This document shows positions 9,291 to 17,367 of a stretch of DNA of 64,000 nt, piece after piece (the stretch's first letter is position 1; each line of letters begins with the position of its first letter). Below the pieces are notes generated by a model. It saw only the letters and a list, made by a program, of their open reading frames with translations, ran no database searches and had not been told where the DNA came from. The position numbers and the translations under genes were made by a program. The stretch is from NCBI GenBank assembly GCA_025454395.1, contig JALOOM010000020.1:1-64000 (forward strand). Direction: 5' to 3'. Origin of the DNA: Elainella sp. Prado103. GTDB lineage: Bacteria; Cyanobacteriota; Cyanobacteriia; Elainellales; Elainellaceae.

Positions 9291-9500
9291 GGTCACCTGT
9301 AAGGACGCTTTTTGAACCGGAAGAACCTCAAACAACTCAATTGCCCCCTAGTTGTTCAGCCCTTCCGAATCGCGTTCTCCAGAAGTGAGTTCATTGTGTC
9401 TTTTGGAACCCCTTAGTCACGTCGAAAAATCCACGGAACTTTCTAATCGCAGCCAATCCCACTCCAGAAAAAATCAGTGAGCCTACGTAGCGCTTTTTGA
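9251..9500 (-). ncRNA. Candidate small RNA with its own intrinsic terminator
   Basis: A perfect 10 bp stem (9259-9268 with 9281-9290, 12 nt loop) is followed, on the minus strand only, by a T-rich run (complement of 9251-9258). That is a good intrinsic terminator, yet no minus-strand gene lies upstream of it. The preceding minus-strand sequence can fold: aacaact pairs with agttgtt, and an outer cggaag pairs with cttccg (both within about 9305-9370). A structured transcript of roughly 200-250 nt is inferred; the 5' end shown is a guess. It is not recognised as tmRNA, RNase P RNA or SRP RNA; a 6S-like RNA is possible but unproven. Confidence 0.35.
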
Positions 9501-9558
9501 GGCTTCTGGGGTAGAGCTTTGTAGAGTAGGATCAATCAGGCACCTGAGGTGAGCCATC

Positions 9559-10323
9559 ATGCTGATCCCGATTACCCGAAAAAAATTTGAAGAGCTAATT
9601 CCTGTCACCGCCACCGCCAACCAGTATCGCTATTGCTGGGGCAATTTTTCCGATATTCTCCGGCGCGTGCTGATTTCAGTGGCAGGCGTTGTGGTAGTCG
9701 CCCTCTTGTCCTACTTTGCAGGGAGCCGGTTTGAGATTGTACTGGCATTTTTGGGTAGCGCCACTGGACTGTACTGGCTCTGGTATCCGGCTTATCAAGC
9801 AACTCGGCGGAACCTGGAATCACGAAGATATAAGTACAGCGGCTTTTTATTCGGTGAAGTGCTTGATATTTTTGTGACTGAAACGTTAGTGGGTAAGGAA
9901 GAAACGGTCAACAAGCAGGGTGAGCTGGTGATTATCGAGAATCGAGAACGGCGCATCAATCTGGAGGTGGGAGATGACACCGGCTTTGTGGCCACCGTTC
10001 AAGCTCCCTTGCTGAAAGTCCATCGATCGATCCGCCGGGGCGATCGGGCTGAACTATTGGTGATGTCGAATCGTCCCGACCTGAGCCGAATCATGCAGGT
10101 TTCTGATGTTTATGTTTCGGATGCAGATTTATGGGTGTCGGATTATCCCTATCTGCGCAAAGACATTTTTCTGGAAGTGGGTCGTCGCATTGAGCAACAA
10201 GAAGCAGGCTGGGACGATCGAGAACCGCCAGCAGCACGGCAGCAGAACTCCGATCGCTACCCACCCTCTCAAGAACTGCGTCGATTGCCAGGACATCGTC
10301 CTAACCGCGATCGAGCCGATTAA
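9559..10323 (+). CDS. Cyanobacterial conserved membrane protein of unknown function
   Basis: 254 residues with two close membrane helices at about 34-80 and a soluble remainder. The C-terminal 35 residues are charged and probably disordered (many Arg, Gln, Asp). Relatives are sometimes annotated as phosphate ABC transporter permease, but no permease signature is visible, so I do not use that name. The ATG at 9559 has a GAGGTGAG ribosome site upstream. The 3' end overlaps the convergent ATL gene by 4 bp, so the two transcripts are mutually antisense at their ends. Confidence 0.75.
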   Translation: MLIPITRKKFEELIPVTATANQYRYCWGNFSDILRRVLISVAGVVVVALLSYFAGSRFEIVLAFLGSATGLYWLWYPAYQATRRNLESRRYKYSGFLFGEVLDIFVTETLVGKEETVNKQGELVIIENRERRINLEVGDDTGFVATVQAPLLKVHRSIRRGDRAELLVMSNRPDLSRIMQVSDVYVSDADLWVSDYPYLRKDIFLEVGRRIEQQEAGWDDREPPAARQQNSDRYPPSQELRRLPGHRPNRDRAD

Positions 10324-10685
10324 GCGTTGGAATTGGGTTCAAAGGATAAAGCTGTAAGCAATTCTGGTTTCCAGCGACTAGGTTTCCAGCGATAGGTTTG
10401 CAGGCTAATTTTTCCTGCTGACGAAAATTCAATTCCTTCTTGCTCCAACAAGTCCCGCTGCAAATGATCATCACCATGCCGCAATGGCGATTGAGAGATT
10501 TCTCCTTTGGCATTAATGACACGATGCCAAGGCACCTCCAGATCATGGGTAACGCGATAGAGGGCATAGCCCACCAGACGCGCCTGTCCCGGCATATTCG
10601 CCAATTCAGCAACCTGACCATAGGTGGCAACTCGCCCCGCTGGGATTTGGCGCACGACTGCATAGATCACTTTATAGGCAGACAT
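10320..10685 (-). CDS. Alkyltransferase-like DNA repair protein (ATL), MGMT family
   Basis: Small DNA-binding protein of 121 residues that resembles the C-terminal domain of O6-methylguanine methyltransferase. The active-site motif PCHR is PWHR (W53, H54), so the acceptor cysteine is missing. ATL proteins with Trp here bind O6-alkylguanine, flip it out and flag it for nucleotide excision repair without removing the alkyl group. The helix-turn-helix with TYGQVAELAN and the VGYALYR segment carrying the Arg finger are intact. The frame is open to 10730, but the ATG at 10685 fits the family. It converges on and overlaps the membrane-protein gene by 4 bp. Confidence 0.9.
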   Translation of the reverse strand: MSAYKVIYAVVRQIPAGRVATYGQVAELANMPGQARLVGYALYRVTHDLEVPWHRVINAKGEISQSPLRHGDDHLQRDLLEQEGIEFSSAGKISLQTYRWKPSRWKPELLTALSFEPNSNA

Positions 10686-10734
10686 CGATCGAACTCCTGA
10701 TCCTCGCTCGCTTGTCCAACCATCGTCCAATCAA

Positions 10735-10833
10735 ATATAGTCCAGACCTAGATATAGTCCAGACCTAGATATAGTCCAGACCTAGATATAGTCCAGACCT
10801 AGATATAGTCCAGACCTAGATATAGTCCAGACC
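10735..10833. repeat. 17 bp tandem repeat, 5.8 copies
   Basis: Five perfect copies of atatagtccagacctag and a sixth of 14 bases, with no spacer between them. It lies between the divergent starts of the ATL gene and the next membrane-protein gene, where promoters are expected. Confidence 0.95.
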
Positions 10834-10919
10834 AGCGTAGAAAGTTGAATCCGATCGTTGAGGGCAATTTGATGCCGAGCTAGATTGCTGTTACATGGAT
10901 TGCTCTCTAGCGAGCCAAT

Positions 10920-11879
10920 GTGATGGGAGAGATGCAGAGTCAGAGTCAGCCTTGGTATGCTTTTGATCGAAGCGTATTGAAGCGTTCTGCCCAGCCATTA
11001 GCAAATGCCGTGAAGCCTGATATCCTAACCCAAATTTCTGCCGAATTAAGTACTTTGACAGGTCGAGTACTCATCAAGCCGCCCATCAAACTGCCCATCA
11101 AACCGCCCATTAGACTACCCATCAAACTGCCAACCGCGACCCAAAAACGCCTTCAGCGTTGGTCACATCGTCTGGTAAGGCACAGAAACTGGTTATTGAG
11201 CGGGGTTGGGGTACTGCTGCTCTGGGTTTGGCTGTGGCAATGGCTCTTGGCGATTACGATCGGGCTAACGGTCACCGTTGCAGTGTATTTAGCGCAGCAG
11301 GGCCAGTTGCGATTACCAGGGCGCAGAAGCTGGCAAAAGTTGTGGAAACCAACGAATCGATCGCTCACCTTGTCCTGTCTGGCAGGCGGGTTGGCGCTGG
11401 CTTACACCTATCTGGCTACCGCAGTATGGCTAGAATCAGAGCAGCACTGGCTGGTGTCTACCATTCTGCTGCAAGGGCTGGGGATGCTGGCGATCGGAAG
11501 TTGGCTCTTGTGGCGCTGTCAATCTGCGGCTCAGGAGGCTGGATCGTCCAAAGCTGTGGGTGAGGCTGGTCGATCTTGGCTGCTCGCACTCTCTGATGCC
11601 GATCCGTTACAGCGGTTGATTGCAGTGCGCCAACTGACTCGTCAGGCTCTGTCGGTTCAAACTGCTTCTATGACCGCTGCTGAACTCTCCGACTGTTTTC
11701 GTCTCATGCTCGATCGAGAAACGGAATCTGTAGTCTGCAATGCGTTGATTGAAAGCCTGCAAATGCTCGGTTCGACGCGGCAAATCACAGCAACTCAGCT
11801 CTCTGGGGCTGAATTTTCCCAGCCATTGGCGCGATCGATGCAACAAGATGAAACACTTATTCATGCCGATCAGGGATAG
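10920..11879 (+). CDS. Hypothetical membrane protein with Pro/Ile/Lys repeat
   Basis: 319 residues, not assigned to a named family. A hydrophilic N-terminus carries a short I-K-[PL]-P repeat (residues about 51-71), encoded by five 12 bp repeats at 11072-11131. Membrane helices follow at about 94-125, 149-170 and 178-197. The soluble C-terminus (about 220-319) contains PLQRLIAVRQLTR, a segment like an armadillo/HEAT helix pair, which is only suggestive. The ATG at 10920 is chosen; an in-frame ATG follows at the second codon. A neighbour link to thyX downstream is not evident. Confidence 0.65.
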   Translation: MMGEMQSQSQPWYAFDRSVLKRSAQPLANAVKPDILTQISAELSTLTGRVLIKPPIKLPIKPPIRLPIKLPTATQKRLQRWSHRLVRHRNWLLSGVGVLLLWVWLWQWLLAITIGLTVTVAVYLAQQGQLRLPGRRSWQKLWKPTNRSLTLSCLAGGLALAYTYLATAVWLESEQHWLVSTILLQGLGMLAIGSWLLWRCQSAAQEAGSSKAVGEAGRSWLLALSDADPLQRLIAVRQLTRQALSVQTASMTAAELSDCFRLMLDRETESVVCNALIESLQMLGSTRQITATQLSGAEFSQPLARSMQQDETLIHADQG

Positions 11880-11893
11880 ATCGGTGGGAAGCG

Positions 11894-11915
11894 GTAAAAG
11901 TTGCGTAAAAGTTGC
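11894..11915. repeat. 11 bp direct repeat, two copies and a part
   Basis: gtaaaagttgc is repeated in tandem and followed by gtaaaa, just after the membrane-protein stop and about 85 bp before thyX. Confidence 0.6.
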
Positions 11916-12000
11916 GTAAAAACTCTTGGTGCAGCAAAAAAAATCTGAGGTACGATAACGAACTCGAACGCTACTTTTCGCATCGTAACCGCCCAGACCC

Positions 12001-12768
12001 ATGCAGTTAATTTCCCAAGAGTCCAAATCCGCCGCCCAACCGATCGATCCGTTCTTTCGGGTGGAAGTGCTATCGCAAACCGCCAATCCCCAGCAATTGA
12101 TCTATGCTGCCATGCACCAAGACTATGCGGAAGCTTTCATTTGGGATGAGCGCGATCGATTTCCAGATGAAGCCAAGGCTGGCGATTTGGTAATTAAGCA
12201 CCTGCTAGCAGGCAACCGGGGGCACTATGGGCCGTTGGAGCATCCGCAGATCGTCTTGAATTGTGGGTTCTTTCCCCATTCCACCATGCAGCAAATGCGG
12301 ACTCACAGGGTTGGTGTATCTTTCGATGTGCAATCATTTCGTTATACCGGCCAGCGCATCATCGATGTGGCAGAAGGCAAACGTAATATCGAAGAAGTCT
12401 TTTATCTTCGTCCGATCGGTTTCTATAGCGATCGGCAAGGCAAACGCTATGAATATACTGAAGCATTACGCCAGCAAGATCTAGAATGGTGTTTGAAAGG
12501 TTGTCATCGCTATACAGAACGGATTCACCAAGGTTTTTCTGAAGAACATGCCCGTGGATTAATTGCCTTTGATGTGCGGCAGCATTGGGTGATGTCTGCC
12601 AACGTTCGCTCTTTTATGCATTTACTCGATCTGCGCTGGAAACTTGATGCTCAGCAAGAAGCCCAGCAGTTGTGTGAGTTGATGTGGGTACATTTCGCCA
12701 ACTGGGCACCGCAGATTGCCGCCTGGTATGAAGCCAACCGCGCCAAAAAAGCTCGCCTCTCGCCCTAA
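12001..12768 (+). CDS. thyX: FAD-dependent thymidylate synthase ThyX
   Basis: Makes dTMP from dUMP with methylene-tetrahydrofolate and NADPH, using FAD; it replaces ThyA. 255 residues. The region around residue 100 reads MRTHRVGVSFDVQSFRYTG, which is the ThyX motif in a variant form: THR replaces RHR, and the spacing to the SxRY serine is one residue longer than the classic RHR-X7-S. The glutamate-rich N-terminal helix, the GPLEH segment and the C-terminal NVRSFMHLLDLRW with DAQQEAQ fit the family. ATG 12001 is the first codon of the frame. Monocistronic on present evidence. Confidence 0.93.
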   Translation: MQLISQESKSAAQPIDPFFRVEVLSQTANPQQLIYAAMHQDYAEAFIWDERDRFPDEAKAGDLVIKHLLAGNRGHYGPLEHPQIVLNCGFFPHSTMQQMRTHRVGVSFDVQSFRYTGQRIIDVAEGKRNIEEVFYLRPIGFYSDRQGKRYEYTEALRQQDLEWCLKGCHRYTERIHQGFSEEHARGLIAFDVRQHWVMSANVRSFMHLLDLRWKLDAQQEAQQLCELMWVHFANWAPQIAAWYEANRAKKARLSP

Positions 12769-12780
12769 AGTGCGGGAAAA

Positions 12781-12855
12781 GATCCTGATGGAAAAGATCT
12801 GGATGAAAAAGATCTGGATGAAAAAGATCTGGATGAAAAAGATCCTGATGGAAAA
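12781..12855. repeat. 15 bp tandem repeat, five copies
   Basis: Unit gatctggatgaaaaa (three perfect copies) flanked by one variant gatcctgatggaaaa on each side. It begins 12 bp after the thyX stop. Because the unit is a multiple of three without stops in several frames, it creates spurious open frames on both strands. Confidence 0.95.
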
Positions 12856-12921
12856 GATCCCGATCGCCCCACCCATCTCTTACGCTGATAGTTGCTGATA
12901 GTTAAAGATCGGGAAGAGGCA

Positions 12922-14160
12922 ATGGCAATGCGGTTAAGCCTGTGCATGATCGTTAAAGATGAAGCGTCGAATCTACCTCGCTGTTTAGATAGCGTCAAAG
13001 GGGTGGTGGATGAAATCATCGTGCTTGATACCGGCTCAACCGATGCAACGCCTGACATTGCCCGATCCTACGGGGCGAAGCTGCATCATTTTGCCTGGTG
13101 TCATGATTTTTCGGCCGCCCGCAACAAGGCATTGAAGTTTGTCACTGGCGACTGGGTGCTGGTGCTGGATGCAGATGAAGTACTGGTGGAGACGATCGTT
13201 CCCGTGCTCCGGCAGGCAATGCGGCAGCCCCATACGCTGGTGGTTAACCTGGTACGGCAAGAGATCGGCGCAACCCAATCTCCCTACTCGTTGGTTTCTC
13301 GCCTGTTTCGCCATCATCCTGACCTCTACTTTGCTCGTCCCTATCACGCCATGGTGGATGACAGTGTAGGGCTGCTGCGGCAACAAGAACCAGATTGGCA
13401 GATTATCAACTGCCCGGATGTGGCGATCCAGCATTATGGCTACCAGTCTAGCGCGATCACCAGCCGCGACAAGCTGCGTAAAGCTCAAACTACCATGGAG
13501 GGCTTTTATACGGCTCATCCTCAGGATCCCTATGTATGCAGCAAGTTAGGGGCGCTTTACACCGAAACAGGTGATGGGCAGCGTGGCATTCGGGTCTTGG
13601 AACAGGGACTTCGATCGCTAGAGGCTGAAGACTCAGAAGGTCGATCGATCCGCACTCCCGATCCTCAAGATGCGCCGGTACGCTATGAGCTGCACTACCA
13701 TCTCGGTATTGCCTACAGCCGATCGCAACAGATCGATCGCGCTATCCATCATTACCAGCAGGCCATGGCTCAACCAATCCTCGATCGCCTCAAATTAGGG
13801 GCATACAATAATCTCGGCAGTTTGTTGATCGCCCAGAATCGGCTGCCGGAAGCTCAGCAGTCCTTCCAAACCTGCGTCACGATCGATCCCAAATTTGCGA
13901 TCGGGCAGTTTAACCTGGGTGCCACCCTGAAGGCAATGGGGCAGTTTGAGGCGGCAATCCAGCATTATCAACGAGCCATTCAACTCCAGCCCACCTATGC
14001 CGAAGCTTACCAAAACTTAGGAGTGGTCTTGTTGAAACTGGGTCGAGTCACAGAGAGCCTGGCAGCATTTCGGCGGGCGATCGAACTCCATGAAGCGACC
14101 CATTCGACTGAGGCGCAACGGTTGCAAAATAGTTTGCGAGATCTGGGGTTTCCGATATAA
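12922..14160 (+). CDS. Family 2 glycosyltransferase with C-terminal TPR repeats
   Basis: 412 residues. The GT-A domain at the N-terminus begins LSLCMIVKDEASNLPRC and has the metal-binding DAD at 83-85 and TGSTDATPDIA earlier. Several TPR units fill about residues 245-400, for example AIQHYQRAIQLQPTYAEAYQNLG. Such proteins are usually annotated SunS/tetratricopeptide glycosyltransferases; the sugar and acceptor are unknown. The frame opens at 12892, but ATG 12922 with GGAAGAGG upstream is the better start. No membrane helix is seen, so it should be cytoplasmic or peripheral. Confidence 0.9.
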   Translation: MAMRLSLCMIVKDEASNLPRCLDSVKGVVDEIIVLDTGSTDATPDIARSYGAKLHHFAWCHDFSAARNKALKFVTGDWVLVLDADEVLVETIVPVLRQAMRQPHTLVVNLVRQEIGATQSPYSLVSRLFRHHPDLYFARPYHAMVDDSVGLLRQQEPDWQIINCPDVAIQHYGYQSSAITSRDKLRKAQTTMEGFYTAHPQDPYVCSKLGALYTETGDGQRGIRVLEQGLRSLEAEDSEGRSIRTPDPQDAPVRYELHYHLGIAYSRSQQIDRAIHHYQQAMAQPILDRLKLGAYNNLGSLLIAQNRLPEAQQSFQTCVTIDPKFAIGQFNLGATLKAMGQFEAAIQHYQRAIQLQPTYAEAYQNLGVVLLKLGRVTESLAAFRRAIELHEATHSTEAQRLQNSLRDLGFPI

Positions 14161-14281
14161 CCTGCAAGCTTTGCTGGAACTTGGGAATCAAAGCAAATGA
14201 GCAACTCAGCGTAGGCTGAAACCATTCCACCAGAATTGGCAGTTGCTATCATCAGGCAGATTCCTCTCAGGTACAGCCTCC

Positions 14282-15004
14282 CTATTCTTCCGCAAGCCGA
14301 GGCGATGGTAGGGATAACACCTGCTGCACCCAATCTAAATCGACATCCGACAGGTAATCGACAACCCAGTTAGCCGATCGATGCATCATGTGAAATGGAT
14401 AGGAATTGGCTACCCCCACCACAGCAATTCCGGCCGCTTTAGCCGCTTGAATCCCCGCAAACGTATCCTCGATCGCCAAGCAGTTACCAGGTTGAAGTTG
14501 CAAGTCGGGAAAGCGCTGATTCAACCGTTCGATCGCTAACAAGTAGCCCATTGGATCGGGCTTACTGGTGGGAATATCATCGCCTGCCACAATTACCGCA
14601 AAATAATCGCTCAGTTCTAAGCGGTTTAGCACCAAGTCAATCTCCGAGCGGATTGCCCCACTCACCACAGCCATGGGTAACTGAATCGATCGGGCTTTGA
14701 AAATGAGATCGGTTAAACCAGGATAGGATGGGATCTGCTCGATCACCGCAAGCTGTTGGGCATAGGCCTGGGCTTTGCGGGCAATCAGCCCATTGAGATA
14801 ATCTTCAGTAACAACTCGTCCTCGCCGAACGAGCAGGTCAGTTAAGCAAGCTCGATCGCTCCGCCCCAGACATAGCTCTCGGAATTCTTCTGGCTTGGGA
14901 CGTAAGTTTTCTTCGATCAGGAGTTGTTCGATCAGCTTTTGATGGAGCGGTTCATCATTGATAATGACCCCATTGAAATCGAACAAAACCGCCTTTAGAG
15001 CCAT
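14282..15004 (-). CDS. HAD-superfamily phosphatase / beta-phosphoglucomutase-like protein, Asp to Asn in motif I
   Basis: 240 residues, cytoplasmic. HAD subfamily IA layout: motif I DFNGVI with nucleophile D9, motif II VVSGA, motif III TSKPDP with the lysine, and motif IV AIEDTFAGI. In motif I the second aspartate (general acid/base) is N11, so phosphatase or mutase activity may be altered. The helical cap runs about residues 18-85. The substrate cannot be told; small phosphosugars are typical. ATG 15004 is the only sensible start. It converges on the glycosyltransferase gene. Confidence 0.87.
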   Translation of the reverse strand: MALKAVLFDFNGVIINDEPLHQKLIEQLLIEENLRPKPEEFRELCLGRSDRACLTDLLVRRGRVVTEDYLNGLIARKAQAYAQQLAVIEQIPSYPGLTDLIFKARSIQLPMAVVSGAIRSEIDLVLNRLELSDYFAVIVAGDDIPTSKPDPMGYLLAIERLNQRFPDLQLQPGNCLAIEDTFAGIQAAKAAGIAVVGVANSYPFHMMHRSANWVVDYLSDVDLDWVQQVLSLPSPRLAEE

Positions 15005-15440
15005 GCTGAGCCACTCAACCAGAACAAACGATAGATCGCAAAATCTGAACTCATACTTCGATCTGTTGAGAATTATACCGTTTTATCCCTTCTGCCCAAA
15101 GAGTGCCTTGGTATCCCTTACGACAATGACCTTAGCAACGACATTAGCAACGACATTAGAGCTCTCTCATGCTTTCTAGGGCTACTCCTGGCAAGCTAGA
15201 AATAACAGCATCAACTCCTGAATGAATCGAGAGATCCGATAAAAGGCTGAAGCAAGTTGCCAGATGAAGCTGTATATGTAGGTCTAGCATAGGGCTAGCA
15301 TAATATGTGAGTCATGATATGAGGGCAATGACCTGGGGATCTGGCATGATATGCAGGGTGGCATCAAGATTCATGGGCATCGGGATTCATGGGCATCAGG
15401 ATTCAAACCGTTAAAAGCAATTCTAAAGCGATATGAATTG
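15005..15440. other. Spacer with two short tandem repeats
   Basis: About 435 bp between the divergent HAD and XRE genes. A 12 bp unit (ttagcaacgaca) is doubled at 15131-15154 and a 16 bp unit (attcatgggcatcRgg) at 15369-15400. The second lies inside the open frame upstream of the chosen XRE start, which argues against the longer protein. Confidence 0.6.
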
Positions 15441-16175
15441 ATGGGTAAGCCACAGATTCCAGAAGAACCGAAGATTGCAATACCATCAGACAGCGATCGG
15501 ATTGCTAAAGAACGGTTAGCTCAACTGATTAAAGACCTCAGGGGAGACAGCACGCAACGAGAATTCGCTCGGCGATTAGGGACATCCTATACGGCTGTGC
15601 AAGATTGGGAAAAGCAAATTCGTTTGCCTGGAGAGAAAAACCTGAAACGAATTGCTGAGGCGCAGGGATGGACGCTACAAAAGCTGAGGCAACATATTTT
15701 CTTTCCTGATGGTCAGGTTCAAGGCATGGAGACTCAAGATCTACTGGCACAGATTGTGGCACAAACTGGCGGTTTGTCTCCAGAGCAGATCGAGCAGTTA
15801 ATGAATCACCTTGCTGCCCAGTTAAGCGCAGTCCGAACGAAGAAGGAGAAGTTGATGAGGAGTTGCCTCAATACCAAGCAAAAGCATAATTTACACCTAC
15901 TGCTGCGAGCATCACTCCGAGCCCATAGTCCTAGAGCAGCCATGCTCGAACATGAGGTGAGCCCTGAACTCTTTACAGATATTTTTCTCAGGGACGATCA
16001 CAGTCGAGTGGTGACGTATGCAGATCTAGAAAATCTCAGTAGTTTGTGCTGTCGAGTACTCAGGTGGCAAGGTGAACAGTTACCCAAAATTGACTGCACC
16101 CAAACCTACTTGGGGCAAACCGATCGCTTATTCAATGATTTACTCGCCGAAGGACATCGGGCGGAAATTGATTAG
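15441..16175 (+). CDS. XRE-family helix-turn-helix protein
   Basis: 244 residues. A Cro/CI-type HTH lies at about 25-85: STQREFARRLGTSYTAVQDWE is the helix-turn-helix and is followed by GEKNLKRIAEAQG. The rest is of unknown fold; a Cys pair, LSSLCCRVLRW, lies near residue 205. ATG 15441 is chosen; the frame is open to 15351 through a 16 bp repeat. Likely a DNA-binding regulator with an unknown target. Its 3' end overlaps the convergent PAS-like gene by 44 bp. Confidence 0.82.
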   Translation: MGKPQIPEEPKIAIPSDSDRIAKERLAQLIKDLRGDSTQREFARRLGTSYTAVQDWEKQIRLPGEKNLKRIAEAQGWTLQKLRQHIFFPDGQVQGMETQDLLAQIVAQTGGLSPEQIEQLMNHLAAQLSAVRTKKEKLMRSCLNTKQKHNLHLLLRASLRAHSPRAAMLEHEVSPELFTDIFLRDDHSRVVTYADLENLSSLCCRVLRWQGEQLPKIDCTQTYLGQTDRLFNDLLAEGHRAEID

Positions 16176-16668
16176 GGATAAGATAGCAAATTCCCCACTG
16201 AGGATAATGGGAATCTAGCTGGAGCCTGCCCTGACATTCCCTAGAGTTACCATCTGCATTTTGCACCAGAATGGATGGGGATGGGGATGGAGATGGTTGA
16301 TTAAGCGTGTCACGCAGTTTCTGGTAATTTTCAAGACTGACTATAAAATCTGAGATCTTGAATCCAATGGCGTGGATCGCAAACAATTCAAATCCGGCTA
16401 GATTCATTGATAAAATCCGCTCAGATTCAAGATCGATAATTAAAGCAGGGTAAGGTTTTTGGTCAAGAGAAGCCCGGAGACAGAAAAAATAGGCTTTCAA
16501 GTGGGCTTCTGCTTTTGTACGACAAACTTGCTGATAGATATACTGCTGTTTGCGAGTTTTTGAATTAACGATCGCAAAGGTGTAGCAAGTCGAATCCTGA
16601 TGTTGGATCGGGAAGAATTTCACCATCCAACCATCCGAGCAGATAGTTTCCAAATAGAGAGTATTCAT
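16132..16668 (-). CDS. Hypothetical protein with PAS-like domain
   Basis: 178 residues, no named family recognised. Residues about 74-112 (ALIIDLESERILSMNLAGF and on) look like the core of a PAS fold. A short Pro-Ser repeat (PSPSPSPS) follows near 130, then the C-terminus ICYLIPNQFPPDVL. No output domain is visible. The frame is closed a few codons upstream of the ATG, so the start is firm. Tail-to-tail overlap of 44 bp with the XRE gene suggests either antisense interference or a shared regulatory role, which is inference. Confidence 0.6.
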   Translation of the reverse strand: MNTLYLETICSDGWMVKFFPIQHQDSTCYTFAIVNSKTRKQQYIYQQVCRTKAEAHLKAYFFCLRASLDQKPYPALIIDLESERILSMNLAGFELFAIHAIGFKISDFIVSLENYQKLRDTLNQPSPSPSPSILVQNADGNSRECQGRLQLDSHYPQWGICYLIPNQFPPDVLRRVNH

Positions 16669-17180
16669 GGGGCTGCGAGTTACTTTCTTGAGGCGAAGTC
16701 GGTAGTGACTGGTTCATGAGATGAGCACAACAGCAAGCAACCTTTGGGGAAGCCATCATTTGGAAACACAACTCTTGCCAGAAATACGGATATGCCGCCA
16801 GAGAGTATCTCTCCCACAGTCCCAAAAACTAGACAATGGAATTCTGTCAGCTTTGATTAAGAATGGATTGAAAAGTTGGATTAGAAGGCCTAAATCTTTC
16901 ACAGGAACTCCGAGAGTAGATGCCCAACTGAAGGAGTGGTAGCATATCTTGTAATTTACCTTCTATTTATACCAGGCTTCCTTTTTTTTGACCATCACAC
17001 TTAATTTTAATAGTTACTCAATTTATGCGTGGTTATTGAAGTTTAGCGATCCTCTATTACGATCGGCACGAAAGATAGTGTTTTTCGTCACCTCCGTAAG
17101 CTCAATTAACTTGAGTCATCTCCATCTCTTCGAGGTGCTCCAGATTGCGTATATCAGTTCATGACCTCCTGAACAGTTTT

Positions 17181-17196
17181 ATGAGAAATTTCTCAT
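17181..17196. promoter_or_regulatory. Perfect 16 bp palindrome, possible operator
   Basis: ATGAGAAATTTCTCAT reads the same on both strands. A near-identical copy lies 171 bp downstream. It does not match known NtcA, LexA or Fur boxes that I can recall. Confidence 0.4.
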
Positions 17197-17351
17197 TGAC
17201 TCCAGAAATCAAACAAAGTTCATTGAATTGAAAAAAGTTTCTAAAGCGCAGTTTATCTGGCTATTCGATCGATTTGAAGCGGATCAGGCAGTCAGCCAAG
17301 CATTACGGATGATGCCGTATAACTCCTTTCAGACAAGGCTTGAACTGATTT

Positions 17352-17367
17352 ATGAGAAGTTTCTCAT
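17352..17367. promoter_or_regulatory. 16 bp imperfect palindrome, second copy
   Basis: ATGAGAAGTTTCTCAT, one central mismatch from perfect symmetry and one base from the copy at 17181. Confidence 0.4.

Noticed and set aside
10735-10833. Tandem 17 bp repeats as a CRISPR array
   Set aside because: Units are adjacent with no spacers and no cas genes lie nearby; the same holds for the other repeat blocks.
12622-12898. Open frames on both strands across the 15 bp repeat after thyX
   Set aside because: They are made by the repeat (a unit divisible by three without stops), giving low-complexity IQIFF or KIWMK peptides, and overlap the end of thyX.
16565-16825. 86-codon minus-strand frame overlapping the start of the PAS-like gene
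   Set aside because: It might be an upstream part of the PAS-like gene split by a frameshift, but the PAS-like frame is closed just upstream by a stop and I have no homologue to prove it.
16721-16942. 73-codon frame on the plus strand next to the PAS-like gene
   Set aside because: No recognisable protein, no ribosome site, and it runs opposite to a stronger candidate start region.
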